This document shows, piece by piece, positions 14,798 through 22,891 of a DNA stretch of 32,070 nt (the first letter of the stretch is position 1; each line of letters begins with the position of its first letter). Position numbers and translations under genes: made by a program. This DNA comes from Treponema sp. JC4 (GTDB taxonomy: Bacteria; Spirochaetota; Spirochaetia; Treponematales; Treponemataceae). The stretch lies in assembly GCF_000260795.1 (NCBI RefSeq), contig NZ_AJGU01000027.1, positions 1-32,070 of the forward strand, written 5' to 3'. The notes beneath the pieces were generated by a model. The model searched no databases and was not told the DNA's origin. It was given only the letters and a program-made list of their open reading frames with translations.

Positions 14798-14979
14798 AAA
14801 AAAAATAGCTCCCGGTCGCAAAGTGTGGTTCAAAACCGATATGTTCGAAAAAGTAGAACTTTTTCGAACATTACTACACTCTGATTGTTGCAAAGAAACC
14901 ATAGAATTGACCGCTCACGCGGTCACAACAATCAGAGTGTTTTTGCCCCACACTTTACTCCCTCGCGCTATTTTTTTTT
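14798..14979. repeat. Nested palindromic structure between convergent genes
   Basis: The outer arms AAAAAAAATAGC (14798-14809) and GCTATTTTTTTT (14967-14978) enclose AAAGTGTGG (14820-14828) with CCACACTTT (14948-14956). Inside are two hairpins: a perfect 13-bp stem (14841-14853 with 14859-14871, loop TAGAA) and a perfect 15-bp stem (14876-14890 with 14926-14940) that itself carries the hairpin TGACCGC-TCAC-GCGGTCA (14908-14925). The outer arms end in T-runs on both strands, so it may act as a two-way terminator for the DHH gene and nrdG. It is far larger than a terminator needs to be. Confidence 0.8.
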
Positions 14980-15756
14980 CTACCTTAACATAGCACCTTT
15001 TACAAATGTTCGTGCGTATTCAATTAATTCTGCGGCTTCTGCGTCGCTGTAGGGCAGAATGTCGTTATAGGCGGTCTTAAGGCAGTTTTCGTTTCTGAAC
15101 TGGGCGAACTGCCAGCTGGCGTCTTTGGGCAGAAGTTCTGCCATGTTTTTTATGTCAGCCTTTTGCACAAGAGGGGGCACTAAAACCGTTCTGTATTCGC
15201 GTTTATCAGCCGGATAAGCTGCTACAATTTCTGCACAGCGCTTTACTTTCTTTTCCCAGTATTCACTCTTTCCGGCAAAAGGCGATGAAGGATTACAGAT
15301 TTCATTTGCGTAGCGGGCTGGACTTGTTTTAATATCCATTGCAATAAAATCCGGATGCAGTTCTTTGTCATTCAAAAGAGCTTCCAGCTCGTCCGGCAGA
15401 GTTCCGTTTGTATCAAGCTTTATCAGATAGCCCAGTTCCCGCGCTTTTTTTATGATAAGGGGAGTGTAGGGATTTAAAAGCGGCTCTCCGCCTGAAATTA
15501 CAAGCCCCTGTAAGATTCCCTGACGTTTTTCTAAGTGGGCAAAAAGTTCTTCTATTGTCGAAAGAGTTGAAGAATTCTGTGATGAGCCAGCAGCTGAAAT
15601 ATTTTCAAAGCCTATTACCAGTTCCCGGTTATAGCAGTAGGGGCAGCGGAGATTACATCCTTTTAGAAAAAAAGAACCTGCCAGATGTCCTGGAAAATCC
15701 ACACAGGTGGTTTTTACCAGAATCCCGGCAGGTCTGTCTAGCGGCAGGTCAGCCAT
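14980..15756 (-). CDS. nrdG: Anaerobic ribonucleotide reductase activating protein (radical SAM)
   Basis: NrdG uses S-adenosylmethionine and a 4Fe-4S cluster to place the glycyl radical on class III ribonucleotide reductase. The 258-residue protein has the cluster motif C34-NLR-C38-PY-C41 in GCNLRCPYCYN and the SAM-binding motif VISGGEPLLNPY. It also has DTNGTLPDEL and IAMDIKTSPARY, as in the longer NrdG2 type. AAGGAAATTC precedes the ATG. It follows the glycyl-radical/glutaredoxin gene by 9 bp, so it belongs to the nrd operon. Without that context it could be read as a pyruvate formate-lyase activase. Confidence 0.92.
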   Translation of the reverse strand: MADLPLDRPAGILVKTTCVDFPGHLAGSFFLKGCNLRCPYCYNRELVIGFENISAAGSSQNSSTLSTIEELFAHLEKRQGILQGLVISGGEPLLNPYTPLIIKKARELGYLIKLDTNGTLPDELEALLNDKELHPDFIAMDIKTSPARYANEICNPSSPFAGKSEYWEKKVKRCAEIVAAYPADKREYRTVLVPPLVQKADIKNMAELLPKDASWQFAQFRNENCLKTAYNDILPYSDAEAAELIEYARTFVKGAMLR

Positions 15757-15765
15757 TGAATTTCC

Positions 15766-16302
15766 TTAGGCAGAAACTGCAACCTTCTGGAACACAACTT
15801 CGAGTTCTTCTACGTTGTGACAGCGGGCTGTTTCAACACCTGCGGCATTATAGAAAATTACTGTAGGTGAAGCAAAAATTCCTTTTTTTGCAGCCTCAGA
15901 AAGTCCTTCTTTTGTATCAACGTCAATATTGCGGCCTGGCATATCCAAATCGTTCATAAAAGCTTTTACAGGAGGGCAGTTAGGACAAGTTTTTCGTGTG
16001 TAAAGCTCATATGTAACGCTTGTAAGGTCAGAATTTTCAGCTTTTGCAATTTTAGCAGCAGCTTTAGGCTCTTCTTTTATAGCTTTTACTTCAGTTTTTG
16101 TCTGACCAAGCTTGCTGTCTTCAAGGGTGAAAACTTTACGGATACCGAATTCATCGCGTTTTCCGTTGTTCCAGTGTTTTACGGCGCGGTAGTAGCCTAC
16201 GATGCGGGCGTAAACTTCTGTTTCTGTTCCGTGAACATTCTCTAATGCAGCCTTTGTTTCTGCAATTTCCTGTTCAATCTGAGCAAGTGTCCTCTTTTCC
16301 AT
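15766..16302 (-). CDS. Stand-alone NrdD glycyl-radical domain fused to a glutaredoxin-like domain
   Basis: The N-terminal part (residues 1-56 from the ATG at 16302) ends in RIVGYYRAVKHWNNGKRDEF, which is the normal C-terminus of class III NrdD. G36 is the predicted radical glycine. After a charged linker (about 57-94), residues 95-178 form a glutaredoxin/NrdH-like domain with C106-P-N-C109 and the cis-proline loop ASPTVIF (P146). The start at 16302 is set by GGGAGGA 5-6 bases upstream; an open frame runs further up to 16419 but overlaps the nrdD end. It lies 19 bp after the nrdD stop and 9 bp before nrdG. It probably completes NrdD in trans and supplies its reductant. Confidence 0.88.
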   Translation of the reverse strand: MEKRTLAQIEQEIAETKAALENVHGTETEVYARIVGYYRAVKHWNNGKRDEFGIRKVFTLEDSKLGQTKTEVKAIKEEPKAAAKIAKAENSDLTSVTYELYTRKTCPNCPPVKAFMNDLDMPGRNIDVDTKEGLSEAAKKGIFASPTVIFYNAAGVETARCHNVEELEVVFQKVAVSA

Positions 16303-16321
16303 TTTTATTCCTCCCATTTTG

Positions 16322-18430
16322 TTATGCATTTGCCAATATTTTTTCTTTTTCAGCTTCAAGAACCTTAAGCTTTTCGCGAAGTTCCTTTTCTTTTTCTTCC
16401 TTACACTTTGGACATTCAAACTGCTGGCCTACAAGATAGCCGTGAACCGGGCAGATTGAATAAGTTGGTGAAATTGTAAAGAAAGGAATTCTGTACTTGT
16501 GAGAAATTGCCTTTACAAGTTCTGCACAAGCCTTCCAGTCTTTAATTGCTTCTCCCATGTAAACATGGAACATTGTACCGCCTGTGTACTTTGTCTGAAG
16601 CGATTCCTGATGATCAAGGGCTTCAAATACATCTGCTGTATAGTCAACAGGAAGCTGAGAAGAGTTTGTATAGAATGGAGCGTCCTTTCCGCTGGTAATG
16701 ATGTCAGGGAACTGTTCCTTATCGTGTTTTGCAAGACGGTAAGAAGTTGATTCAGCAGGAGTTGCTTCAAGGTTGAAGAGGTCTCCTGTTTCTTCCTGAT
16801 AATCCTGCATGCGTTCTCGCATATGAGTCAGAACTTTTTCTGCAAAGGCTTTTCCTGCAGGCTCTGAAATATCAACTCCAAGGAAGTTGAGGCAGCATTC
16901 GTTCATACCGCAAAGTCCGATTGTGTTGAAGTGGTTGTTAAGAGTTTTAAGATAGCGTTTTGTATAAGGAAAAAGTCCGCCGTCATAAAGCTTCTGGATA
17001 ACCTTTCTCTTAATGCAGAGGCTTTCTTTTGCAAGATCCATAAGGTAATCAAGGCGTTTGAAGAATTCTTCTTCTGTGTTTGCAAGATAGGCAATCTGAG
17101 GAAGGTTGATTGTTACAACGCCGATAGAACCTGTAAATTCATCTGCACCAAAAAGTCCTCCACCACGGCGGCGGAGTTCACGTTTATCAAGCTGGAGACG
17201 GCAGCACATAGAGCGCACGTCGCTTGGATTCAAGTCTGAGTTTACAAAGTTCTGGAAGTTTGGAGTTCCGTACTGGGCTGTCATTGTGAATAAAAGTTTT
17301 GCGTTTTCACTTGTCCAGTCAAAATCCTTTGTGATGTTGTAGGTTGGGATAGGGTAGGCAAATCCGCGGCCTTCAGCGTCACCTTCAATCATAAGTTCAA
17401 TGAATACCTTGTTGATAAGGTCCATTTCCTTCTGGCAGTCGCCGTAAGTAAAATCCTGTTCCTTTCCGCCAACGATAGCCTTTTTGTTCTTAAGGTCATC
17501 TGGACATACCCAGTCAAGAGTAATATTTGTAAATGGAGCCTGAGAACCCCAGCGGCTTGGAGTATTTACGCCGTAAATATAGCTCTGGATGCACTGGCGA
17601 ACCTGCTTTTCTGTAAGTTTGTCTGTGCGTACAAAAGGAGCAAGGTATGTATCGAATGAAGAGAAAGCCTGAGCTCCTGCCCATTCGTTCTGCATGATTC
17701 CAAGGAAGTTTACAATCTGGTTTACAAGAGTAGAAAGGTGAGTTGCAGGAGTTGATGTAATTTTATCTGGAACTCCTCCAAGACCTTCTGCAATCAGCTG
17801 ACGGAGAGACCAGCCTGCACAGTAACCAGAGAACATTGAAAGGTCATGAATGTGGAAGGCTGCAGTTTTATGAGCCTCTGCAATTTCCTTTGAGTAAATA
17901 TTGTTAAGCCAGTAATTGGCTGTGATTGTACCTGAGTTATGAAGAATAAGTCCGCCCAGAGAAAAGTTTACGTTGGCATTTTCGTTTACGCGCCAGTCGC
18001 TCTGAGCAAGGTAGCCGTCCATTGTTTTGTTGATGTCCAGCATGAGTTTTTTTGTATCACGCATAACTTCATGTCGTGCGCGGTAAAGAATGTAGGCTTT
18101 TGCAACGTCTACTTCTTTATTTTCGATAAGAACGCTTTCTACAATATCCTGAATTTCTTCGATTGCAGGAATTGAGTGAGCGCGGTTTCCTGCCATCTGA
18201 AGACGGATTTTTTCTTCTACGGCATTAGTTAATTCAAAAGCGCGGTCAGGATCTTTTCTGCCTTCTACCGCTTCAATAGCCTTGTCGATAGCTGTTTCAA
18301 TTTTTTTACGGTCGTATTTAGCGATTTCTCCGCTTCTCTTTACAACCTGCTTGATAACGCCCTGAGTTTCTTCATCAGAGCTGGATCCCAAAAAACTTCT
18401 CCATTCCGGAAAAATTGACTGGTCACTCAT
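16322..18430 (-). CDS. nrdD: Anaerobic (class III) ribonucleoside-triphosphate reductase lacking its glycyl-radical tail
   Basis: NrdD reduces NTPs to dNTPs without oxygen. In order: ATP-cone (about 25-125, VIKQVVKRSGEIAKYDRKKIE), catalytic barrel with candidate active-site cysteines C204 (GYCAGWSL) and C409/C410 (CCRLQLD), then the zinc site C660-PV-H663 and C673-PK-C676. The family normally continues with a GYYR glycyl-radical motif. Here the protein ends at residue 702 after a Lys/Glu-rich helix (about 677-700), and that motif is encoded by the next gene. The start overlaps nrdR by 8 bp. No formate-type evidence was sought; the linked glutaredoxin domain suggests a protein-thiol reductant. 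Confidence 0.93.
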   Translation of the reverse strand: MSDQSIFPEWRSFLGSSSDEETQGVIKQVVKRSGEIAKYDRKKIETAIDKAIEAVEGRKDPDRAFELTNAVEEKIRLQMAGNRAHSIPAIEEIQDIVESVLIENKEVDVAKAYILYRARHEVMRDTKKLMLDINKTMDGYLAQSDWRVNENANVNFSLGGLILHNSGTITANYWLNNIYSKEIAEAHKTAAFHIHDLSMFSGYCAGWSLRQLIAEGLGGVPDKITSTPATHLSTLVNQIVNFLGIMQNEWAGAQAFSSFDTYLAPFVRTDKLTEKQVRQCIQSYIYGVNTPSRWGSQAPFTNITLDWVCPDDLKNKKAIVGGKEQDFTYGDCQKEMDLINKVFIELMIEGDAEGRGFAYPIPTYNITKDFDWTSENAKLLFTMTAQYGTPNFQNFVNSDLNPSDVRSMCCRLQLDKRELRRRGGGLFGADEFTGSIGVVTINLPQIAYLANTEEEFFKRLDYLMDLAKESLCIKRKVIQKLYDGGLFPYTKRYLKTLNNHFNTIGLCGMNECCLNFLGVDISEPAGKAFAEKVLTHMRERMQDYQEETGDLFNLEATPAESTSYRLAKHDKEQFPDIITSGKDAPFYTNSSQLPVDYTADVFEALDHQESLQTKYTGGTMFHVYMGEAIKDWKACAELVKAISHKYRIPFFTISPTYSICPVHGYLVGQQFECPKCKEEKEKELREKLKVLEAEKEKILANA

Positions 18431-18905
18431 TTTGCCCTCCCTTTGACTTTTTCTTTATTTTTTTTACTTCATTCATAAATTCTTCAAGGTTTTCAAAATG
18501 GCGGTAAACCGAAGCAAAACGAATGTAGGCAACCTTGTCTATGTCATAAAGCTTTTCCAATACTAATTCGCCCAAAGCTGATGTAGAAATTTCGCGGGCT
18601 TCCTTTCCCTGTTTGATTGCAAGGTCTTCTATATCATTGCAGATCTGTTCAACCATTGCTGTTGAAACAGGACGTTTTTCAAGTGCGCGGATAATTCCTT
18701 TTTCAAGTTTTTCACGGTCAAAAGGCTGACGTCGCTGCCCGTCGCGTTTAACAACCATAAATGGTTTTTCGTCAATGCGTTCGTAACTTGTAAAACGGTA
18801 ACCGCAGGCAAGACATTCGCGACGGCGGCGGATGCTTTCTCCGTTTACCATTGTTCGAGATTCCAGAACTTTATCGTCTAATTTTCCGCAATATGGACAG
18901 CGCAT
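18423..18905 (-). CDS. nrdR: Transcriptional repressor NrdR
   Basis: NrdR represses ribonucleotide reductase genes when dATP is bound, acting on NrdR boxes. The 160-residue protein has the zinc ribbon C3-PY-C6 and C31-LA-C34 and the conserved RRRRECLACGYRFTSYER. An ATP-cone follows (about 49-139, VVKRDGQRRQPFDREKLEKGI). The end is VYRHFENLEEFMNEVKKI. It is the first gene of the nrd operon and overlaps nrdD. A box-like sequence lies in its own promoter (18966-18981), so it probably controls itself and the whole operon. Confidence 0.96.
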   Translation of the reverse strand: MRCPYCGKLDDKVLESRTMVNGESIRRRRECLACGYRFTSYERIDEKPFMVVKRDGQRRQPFDREKLEKGIIRALEKRPVSTAMVEQICNDIEDLAIKQGKEAREISTSALGELVLEKLYDIDKVAYIRFASVYRHFENLEEFMNEVKKIKKKSKGGQNE

Positions 18906-18957
18906 TACTTTTCTCTTTATGGTGGAAATTCATAGTGTACTTCCCACCACAATTTGA

Positions 18958-18986
18958 ATGATATAACACTAAATATGTTGCGACAA
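18958..18986 (-). promoter_or_regulatory. Promoter of the nrd operon with a candidate NrdR box
   Basis: Minus strand: TTGTCG at 18986-18981, 17-base spacer, TATCAT at 18963-18958. The spacer contains a sequence (18981-18966) matching the NrdR box consensus ACACwATATATwGTGT at about 12 of 16 positions. A poorer half-box with a good TAGTGT end is at 18923-18938, 43 bp away. That spacing is longer than the usual pair, so the second box is doubtful. Confidence 0.5.
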
Positions 18987-19084
18987 TAGAATTTGAGTGA
19001 ATTCAGATGAATTTTTTTAAACTATTTTTCTTGACAAAAAAAAATTTTATGCTTTGATAAAAAATCTTGTTATGAAGTATTGAC

Positions 19085-20917
19085 TTATTTTTTGCCTTTT
19101 GAATTTTTCTTTTTTTTCGATTTTTTAGCTTTGCGATGCTTTTTTATTTTTCGGGCAGAAGGGATATAATCGGTCTCTTCAAAAGAAAAATATTCAATAA
19201 GACAGTAGATAGCAAAGAGAAAAAGTATGATAAGGGGAAGCCAGTTGCCAAGTCTTTCGTAGACAGTGATTTCCCTCTGGTAAACAGGAACCTCATAGGC
19301 CAGGGCGTATTCTTCAAAAAGCGGAGAGTCTGCAAGAACTTTTCCGGTCGGGGAAATTACACAGGAATAGCCGGCATTAGAAGAGCGGATCATAGGGGTG
19401 CGGTATTCAATTGAGGCAAAAGAGGCAATTACAAAATGCTGGGTTTCGCTTGATTTTTTTAGCGACCAGGAATCGTCTGTGATATTTACAAAAAGCTCTG
19501 CTCCGTATCGGCTCATTTTTCCCATAAGGTCGGGGAAGGCATCGTCAAAGCAGATTGGAGTTGAAATTCTTACAGTCGGAGCCTTTTCTTCTTCAGAGTG
19601 CTGTTTAGACCAGCTTGTGGAAAGGTCAACGTACTTATAAGGCGGTAAATGGCGGTTTGGATTCCATTTTGCAGGAATGTCAAAAAGAACGATCTGGTCT
19701 CCAGGTGTCCAGCCTGCAGAAATCTTCAGATTTTTCTTAAGAAAATTTCTTACCGCCTCTGATTCACGTCCGGGCAGGGCTTCTGCAAAGGGTACAAGAT
19801 GATTTTTTCCGTAGTGGCCCCGAAGTTTACTTTCCTTATCAAATACAAGGGCTGCATTGTTTATTTCCGCCTTATCAGCATTCTTTATAAAGCGTCCGCC
19901 AAGAAGAAAAGGGATTTTTGTTTCCTTAATGAAGTCTGTAAGCGGTTTTTCGCCCGGGAAAATGCTGTAATGACTTTCGCTGTTGGGAAAAGGCCGCCTG
20001 AGACAGCCTTCGCTCCATACGATTAAATCTGCCTTTTTGTTTTCACTCTTGAGTTCTTCTATTTTTTTCTGAGTAAGGCGCTGGGAACGCAGGATTGAAT
20101 CGTGGTCAGATTTTTCTTTCCAGGGGTCTGAGTTCTGCTGAATCATTACCGCTGTAAGGTACTTTTGAGGTACTCTAATCTTTAAAATCTGGTACGTGCC
20201 ATATAAAAGTGATAAAAGTGTTAAGGCTGCCAGGAGCTGTTCTGATTGCAGGACCATGCGGAAGTTAGAGCTGCCAGGTGCTGACAGAGTTTTCCGGCCT
20301 GGATGGCACGCTTTTGTGGCAGGGGAAGCATAAATCCTTTCTTCAAGAAGGGCATTAAAAAGAGCTGTTAAAAAAGTTATTCCGTAAGTGCCGGTAATTG
20401 AGGCTATCTGGGTAAAAAGAGACCAGCGGTAGAGGGCTGAAGGAATTGTTCCCCAGGGATAGCCCAGAAAACCTGTGGATTTTACCCATTCGTAAAGAGT
20501 GTAAAGGGCTGAAAAATAAAGAACCTTGAAGTCCTGGCTGCGGAAAAAGTTATTTTCAAGGGAAAAATCCAGTAGAGGATTTTGTTTTTGGGAGGAATTC
20601 CAGGGCATGAAAAGAAAAAGCCCGAAAATACCTCCGATTACGCCTGTTCCAAAGGCTGAAGCTCCCAGAGTGAAGGCTGCAAAATCCATAAAATTGGAAA
20701 GCCAGAAGCTTGAAAGAAGGTGGGTAAGGCAGGTCTGGGTAAAACCGCATAAAAAGGCCTGTCTGTAAGTCTTACAGTTTTTTATTGCGTGATAAAAGGG
20801 TGCGAGGGCCAGGAGTGCGGCGAAGGGAAATCCAAAAAGAAAGTATTCGTTTGGAATGGCGGCGGAAAGCAGCAGGGCCGAAAATGCAGAATAAAAAACT
20901 TGTAAAATCGCACTCAT
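19085..20917 (-). CDS. lnt: Apolipoprotein N-acyltransferase
   Basis: Lnt adds the third acyl chain to the N-terminal cysteine of lipoproteins in the inner membrane. The N-terminal third has several membrane segments (about 10-40, 83-105, 133-190, 227-245). The nitrilase-like domain carries the catalytic triad E303 (IVWSEG), K371 (YGKNHLVPF) and C456 (PICFDDAFP). A final membrane segment (about 562-582) precedes a strongly basic, lysine-rich tail. At 610 residues it is about 100 longer than E. coli Lnt. The ATG has no clear ribosome binding site. About 180 bp without a gene, holding the nrd promoter, separates it from nrdR. Confidence 0.95.
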   Translation of the reverse strand: MSAILQVFYSAFSALLLSAAIPNEYFLFGFPFAALLALAPFYHAIKNCKTYRQAFLCGFTQTCLTHLLSSFWLSNFMDFAAFTLGASAFGTGVIGGIFGLFLFMPWNSSQKQNPLLDFSLENNFFRSQDFKVLYFSALYTLYEWVKSTGFLGYPWGTIPSALYRWSLFTQIASITGTYGITFLTALFNALLEERIYASPATKACHPGRKTLSAPGSSNFRMVLQSEQLLAALTLLSLLYGTYQILKIRVPQKYLTAVMIQQNSDPWKEKSDHDSILRSQRLTQKKIEELKSENKKADLIVWSEGCLRRPFPNSESHYSIFPGEKPLTDFIKETKIPFLLGGRFIKNADKAEINNAALVFDKESKLRGHYGKNHLVPFAEALPGRESEAVRNFLKKNLKISAGWTPGDQIVLFDIPAKWNPNRHLPPYKYVDLSTSWSKQHSEEEKAPTVRISTPICFDDAFPDLMGKMSRYGAELFVNITDDSWSLKKSSETQHFVIASFASIEYRTPMIRSSNAGYSCVISPTGKVLADSPLFEEYALAYEVPVYQREITVYERLGNWLPLIILFLFAIYCLIEYFSFEETDYIPSARKIKKHRKAKKSKKKKNSKGKK

Positions 20918-20974
20918 TACTATATTATTATCTACATATATTCAAAAAAAATTAAGCACTTAAATTAAAAAAAA

Positions 20975-22186
20975 GTGGCTGACAGGGATGAGGGGGTCAG
21001 GTTTTTGAAAGCACTTAATGATACCCACGAGCAGGAGTACAATAAATTACCGGAGGTTGTGGCAAAAGCGCCTGGAAGATTCCATCTGATTGGCGAGCAC
21101 TCCTGGTTTTTTAAAGATAAAACACTTTCAATGGCAATAAATCTTCCGGTTTATGTTGCCGTTTCTAAAAGAGAAGATTCATCACTACATTTTTATTTTC
21201 ATCAGCTGAATGACAGAAAAAAAAGTTCTTCGACAGCTGTAAAACTGAAAAAAGAAGATAAATGGGCAAACGCTGTAAAGGCTGTTGTCTATGGTTTTAC
21301 TTCTGGCGGTTACAGTCTTGGAGGTTTTGACCTTACAATCTACAGTCAGATACTTCCGTCTGCTGGATTTGGTATTACGACGGCTGTAAAGGTTGCGGCA
21401 GCCCTGGCAATAAAAGAACTTTTTGGCTTCAAATGCGATAACAATGTTCTTCTTCAGGTGCTTGAGCGTGCCAACAAACTCTTCTTACAGACTGCCAACC
21501 ACATTGCCGATAACTATGCGGCCCTTTTTTCTAAAAAAGATACACTTTTAATCACCGACCATTTTAAGAATTCCTGGGACTATGCTAATTTTGACTTCCC
21601 GGACAAGAAAATCCTTCTTGTAGATACAAAAGTTCCCCGCTGGACTGTCTGGAATGAAGAATCAATTTATGAGCCTCAGTATGCTCTTTTGCTTGGTGAT
21701 TTGCGCGAGAAAAAGCCTAACGTATATGGCGGCTGGCAGTATATTTCTGACATCACTGATATTAATGAAATTCTTGATGTGGTTAGTGAAGATATTCACA
21801 GAAAGCTTTATACTATGCTTCGCGAACATAATGACGTGCTTGAAGCCCGCGAAGGTCTTATTAAATCTGATTTCTTTAAGTTTGCCCGTGCGGTAAATGA
21901 CAGTTATGTTACTATGCGCGATTTGTATGATATTTCCTGTCCTGAAATTGACTGGATTTTGAAGCGTGTAAGTGAATTAGAGCCAAATCTTGAGCAGGTT
22001 CGTAATCCTGTTACCTGCGGACGTATTACAGGTAAGGGCTTTGGCCGCTGTCTTTATGCAATTGTACGTAACAGCGATGTTGATACCTTTAAGGCAAAAA
22101 TTGCAGAATTTGAAAAGATATTCGGCTTCCATCCGGATGTGTACGAGGTTCTACCTTCTGATGGTGCTTCTTTAGTACGTGACTAG
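20975..22186 (+). CDS. GHMP-family sugar kinase, divergent galactokinase-like
   Basis: The protein has the galactokinase layout: APGRFHLIGEHSWFF (32-46), a GHMP phosphate loop in altered form PSAGFGITTAV (128-138), a catalytic-type Asp in IADNYAALF (D179), and the C-terminal motif GRITGKGFGRCLYAIV. The sugar-contacting GEHTDYN of true galactokinases reads GEHSWFF here, so the substrate may differ. The GTG at 20975 has no ribosome binding site. TTG at 21005, with AGGGGG 8 bases before it, is a good alternative and would remove ten residues. It starts an operon with the two TPR genes and diverges from lnt. Confidence 0.82.
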   Translation: MADRDEGVRFLKALNDTHEQEYNKLPEVVAKAPGRFHLIGEHSWFFKDKTLSMAINLPVYVAVSKREDSSLHFYFHQLNDRKKSSSTAVKLKKEDKWANAVKAVVYGFTSGGYSLGGFDLTIYSQILPSAGFGITTAVKVAAALAIKELFGFKCDNNVLLQVLERANKLFLQTANHIADNYAALFSKKDTLLITDHFKNSWDYANFDFPDKKILLVDTKVPRWTVWNEESIYEPQYALLLGDLREKKPNVYGGWQYISDITDINEILDVVSEDIHRKLYTMLREHNDVLEAREGLIKSDFFKFARAVNDSYVTMRDLYDISCPEIDWILKRVSELEPNLEQVRNPVTCGRITGKGFGRCLYAIVRNSDVDTFKAKIAEFEKIFGFHPDVYEVLPSDGASLVRD

Positions 22187-22207
22187 CATTTTTTTTGGGA
22201 GGAAAAA

Positions 22208-22891
22208 ATGGCTGACAATATTTTAAAAGAAGGCATTAAGCTTTATAATGAGGGCTCATATTCTGATGCCCTGGCGTTTTTTCTTTCTCTTCCTTCTGAT
22301 GCTGCTGTAGATAAAATGGAAGTTGCCTATTTTTTAGGCCTCTGCTACACAAAGCTTCAGAATTATGATGAAGCCCTTTTGTTTTTAGAGCAGGTGGTAA
22401 CTTCAGGTGGTCAGCTTGACCGGGTACTTCAGTGCCGTTTCCTTCTTGCCGTGATTTATGCCCTTTCAGGCCGTAAGCGTCTTGCAGATTTTGAGCTTGG
22501 AAAGCTTCTGGAAACCGGTTATAAGCCTGCTTCTGTTTATGCGGCAATTGCTTTTGTTGCATGGGAACAGCAGGACACAGAAAAATGCCTTTCTTACTAC
22601 GAAAAGTCTCTGGAAAATGACCCGGATAATGTTACTTCGCTGAACGGACTTGGCTATGTGCTTGCCTGTACGGAAAAGGATTTAACCAGGGCTTTGAGTC
22701 TTTGTAAGCAGGCGGTAAAAAGCGCTCCAAAGTCGGCTGCCTGCCTTGATTCTTTGGGATATGTTTATTACAAGCTTGGCCTTTATGAGGATGCAAAAAA
22801 TTATCTTAGTCAGGCAGAAAAAATTGACGGAGATAACGAAGAAATTGCAAAGCACATGAAGGATTTAGTGCTTGCGGGACGTAAATACTGA
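22208..22891 (+). CDS. Tetratricopeptide repeat protein
   Basis: The 227-residue protein is built of about five or six helical TPR units (for example ILKEGIKLYNEGSYSDALAFF, VAYFLGLCYTKLQNYDEALLFL, CLDSLGYVYYKLGLYEDAKNYL). It has no signal peptide or membrane segment, so it is probably a cytoplasmic scaffold. GGGAGG lies before the ATG. It follows the GHMP kinase by 21 bp and overlaps the next gene by one base (TGATG), which shows coupled translation. The binding partner is unknown. Confidence 0.9.
   Translation: MADNILKEGIKLYNEGSYSDALAFFLSLPSDAAVDKMEVAYFLGLCYTKLQNYDEALLFLEQVVTSGGQLDRVLQCRFLLAVIYALSGRKRLADFELGKLLETGYKPASVYAAIAFVAWEQQDTEKCLSYYEKSLENDPDNVTSLNGLGYVLACTEKDLTRALSLCKQAVKSAPKSAACLDSLGYVYYKLGLYEDAKNYLSQAEKIDGDNEEIAKHMKDLVLAGRKY

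Noticed and set aside
14712-14993. 93-codon plus-strand frame between the DHH gene and nrdG
   Set aside because: It lies wholly within palindromic sequence, has no ribosome binding site and no recognisable protein features.
16303-16419. Longer N-terminus for the glycyl-radical/glutaredoxin gene
   Set aside because: The extra 39 codons overlap the end of nrdD, are lysine-rich without family similarity, and the GGGAGGA site fits the ATG at 16302.
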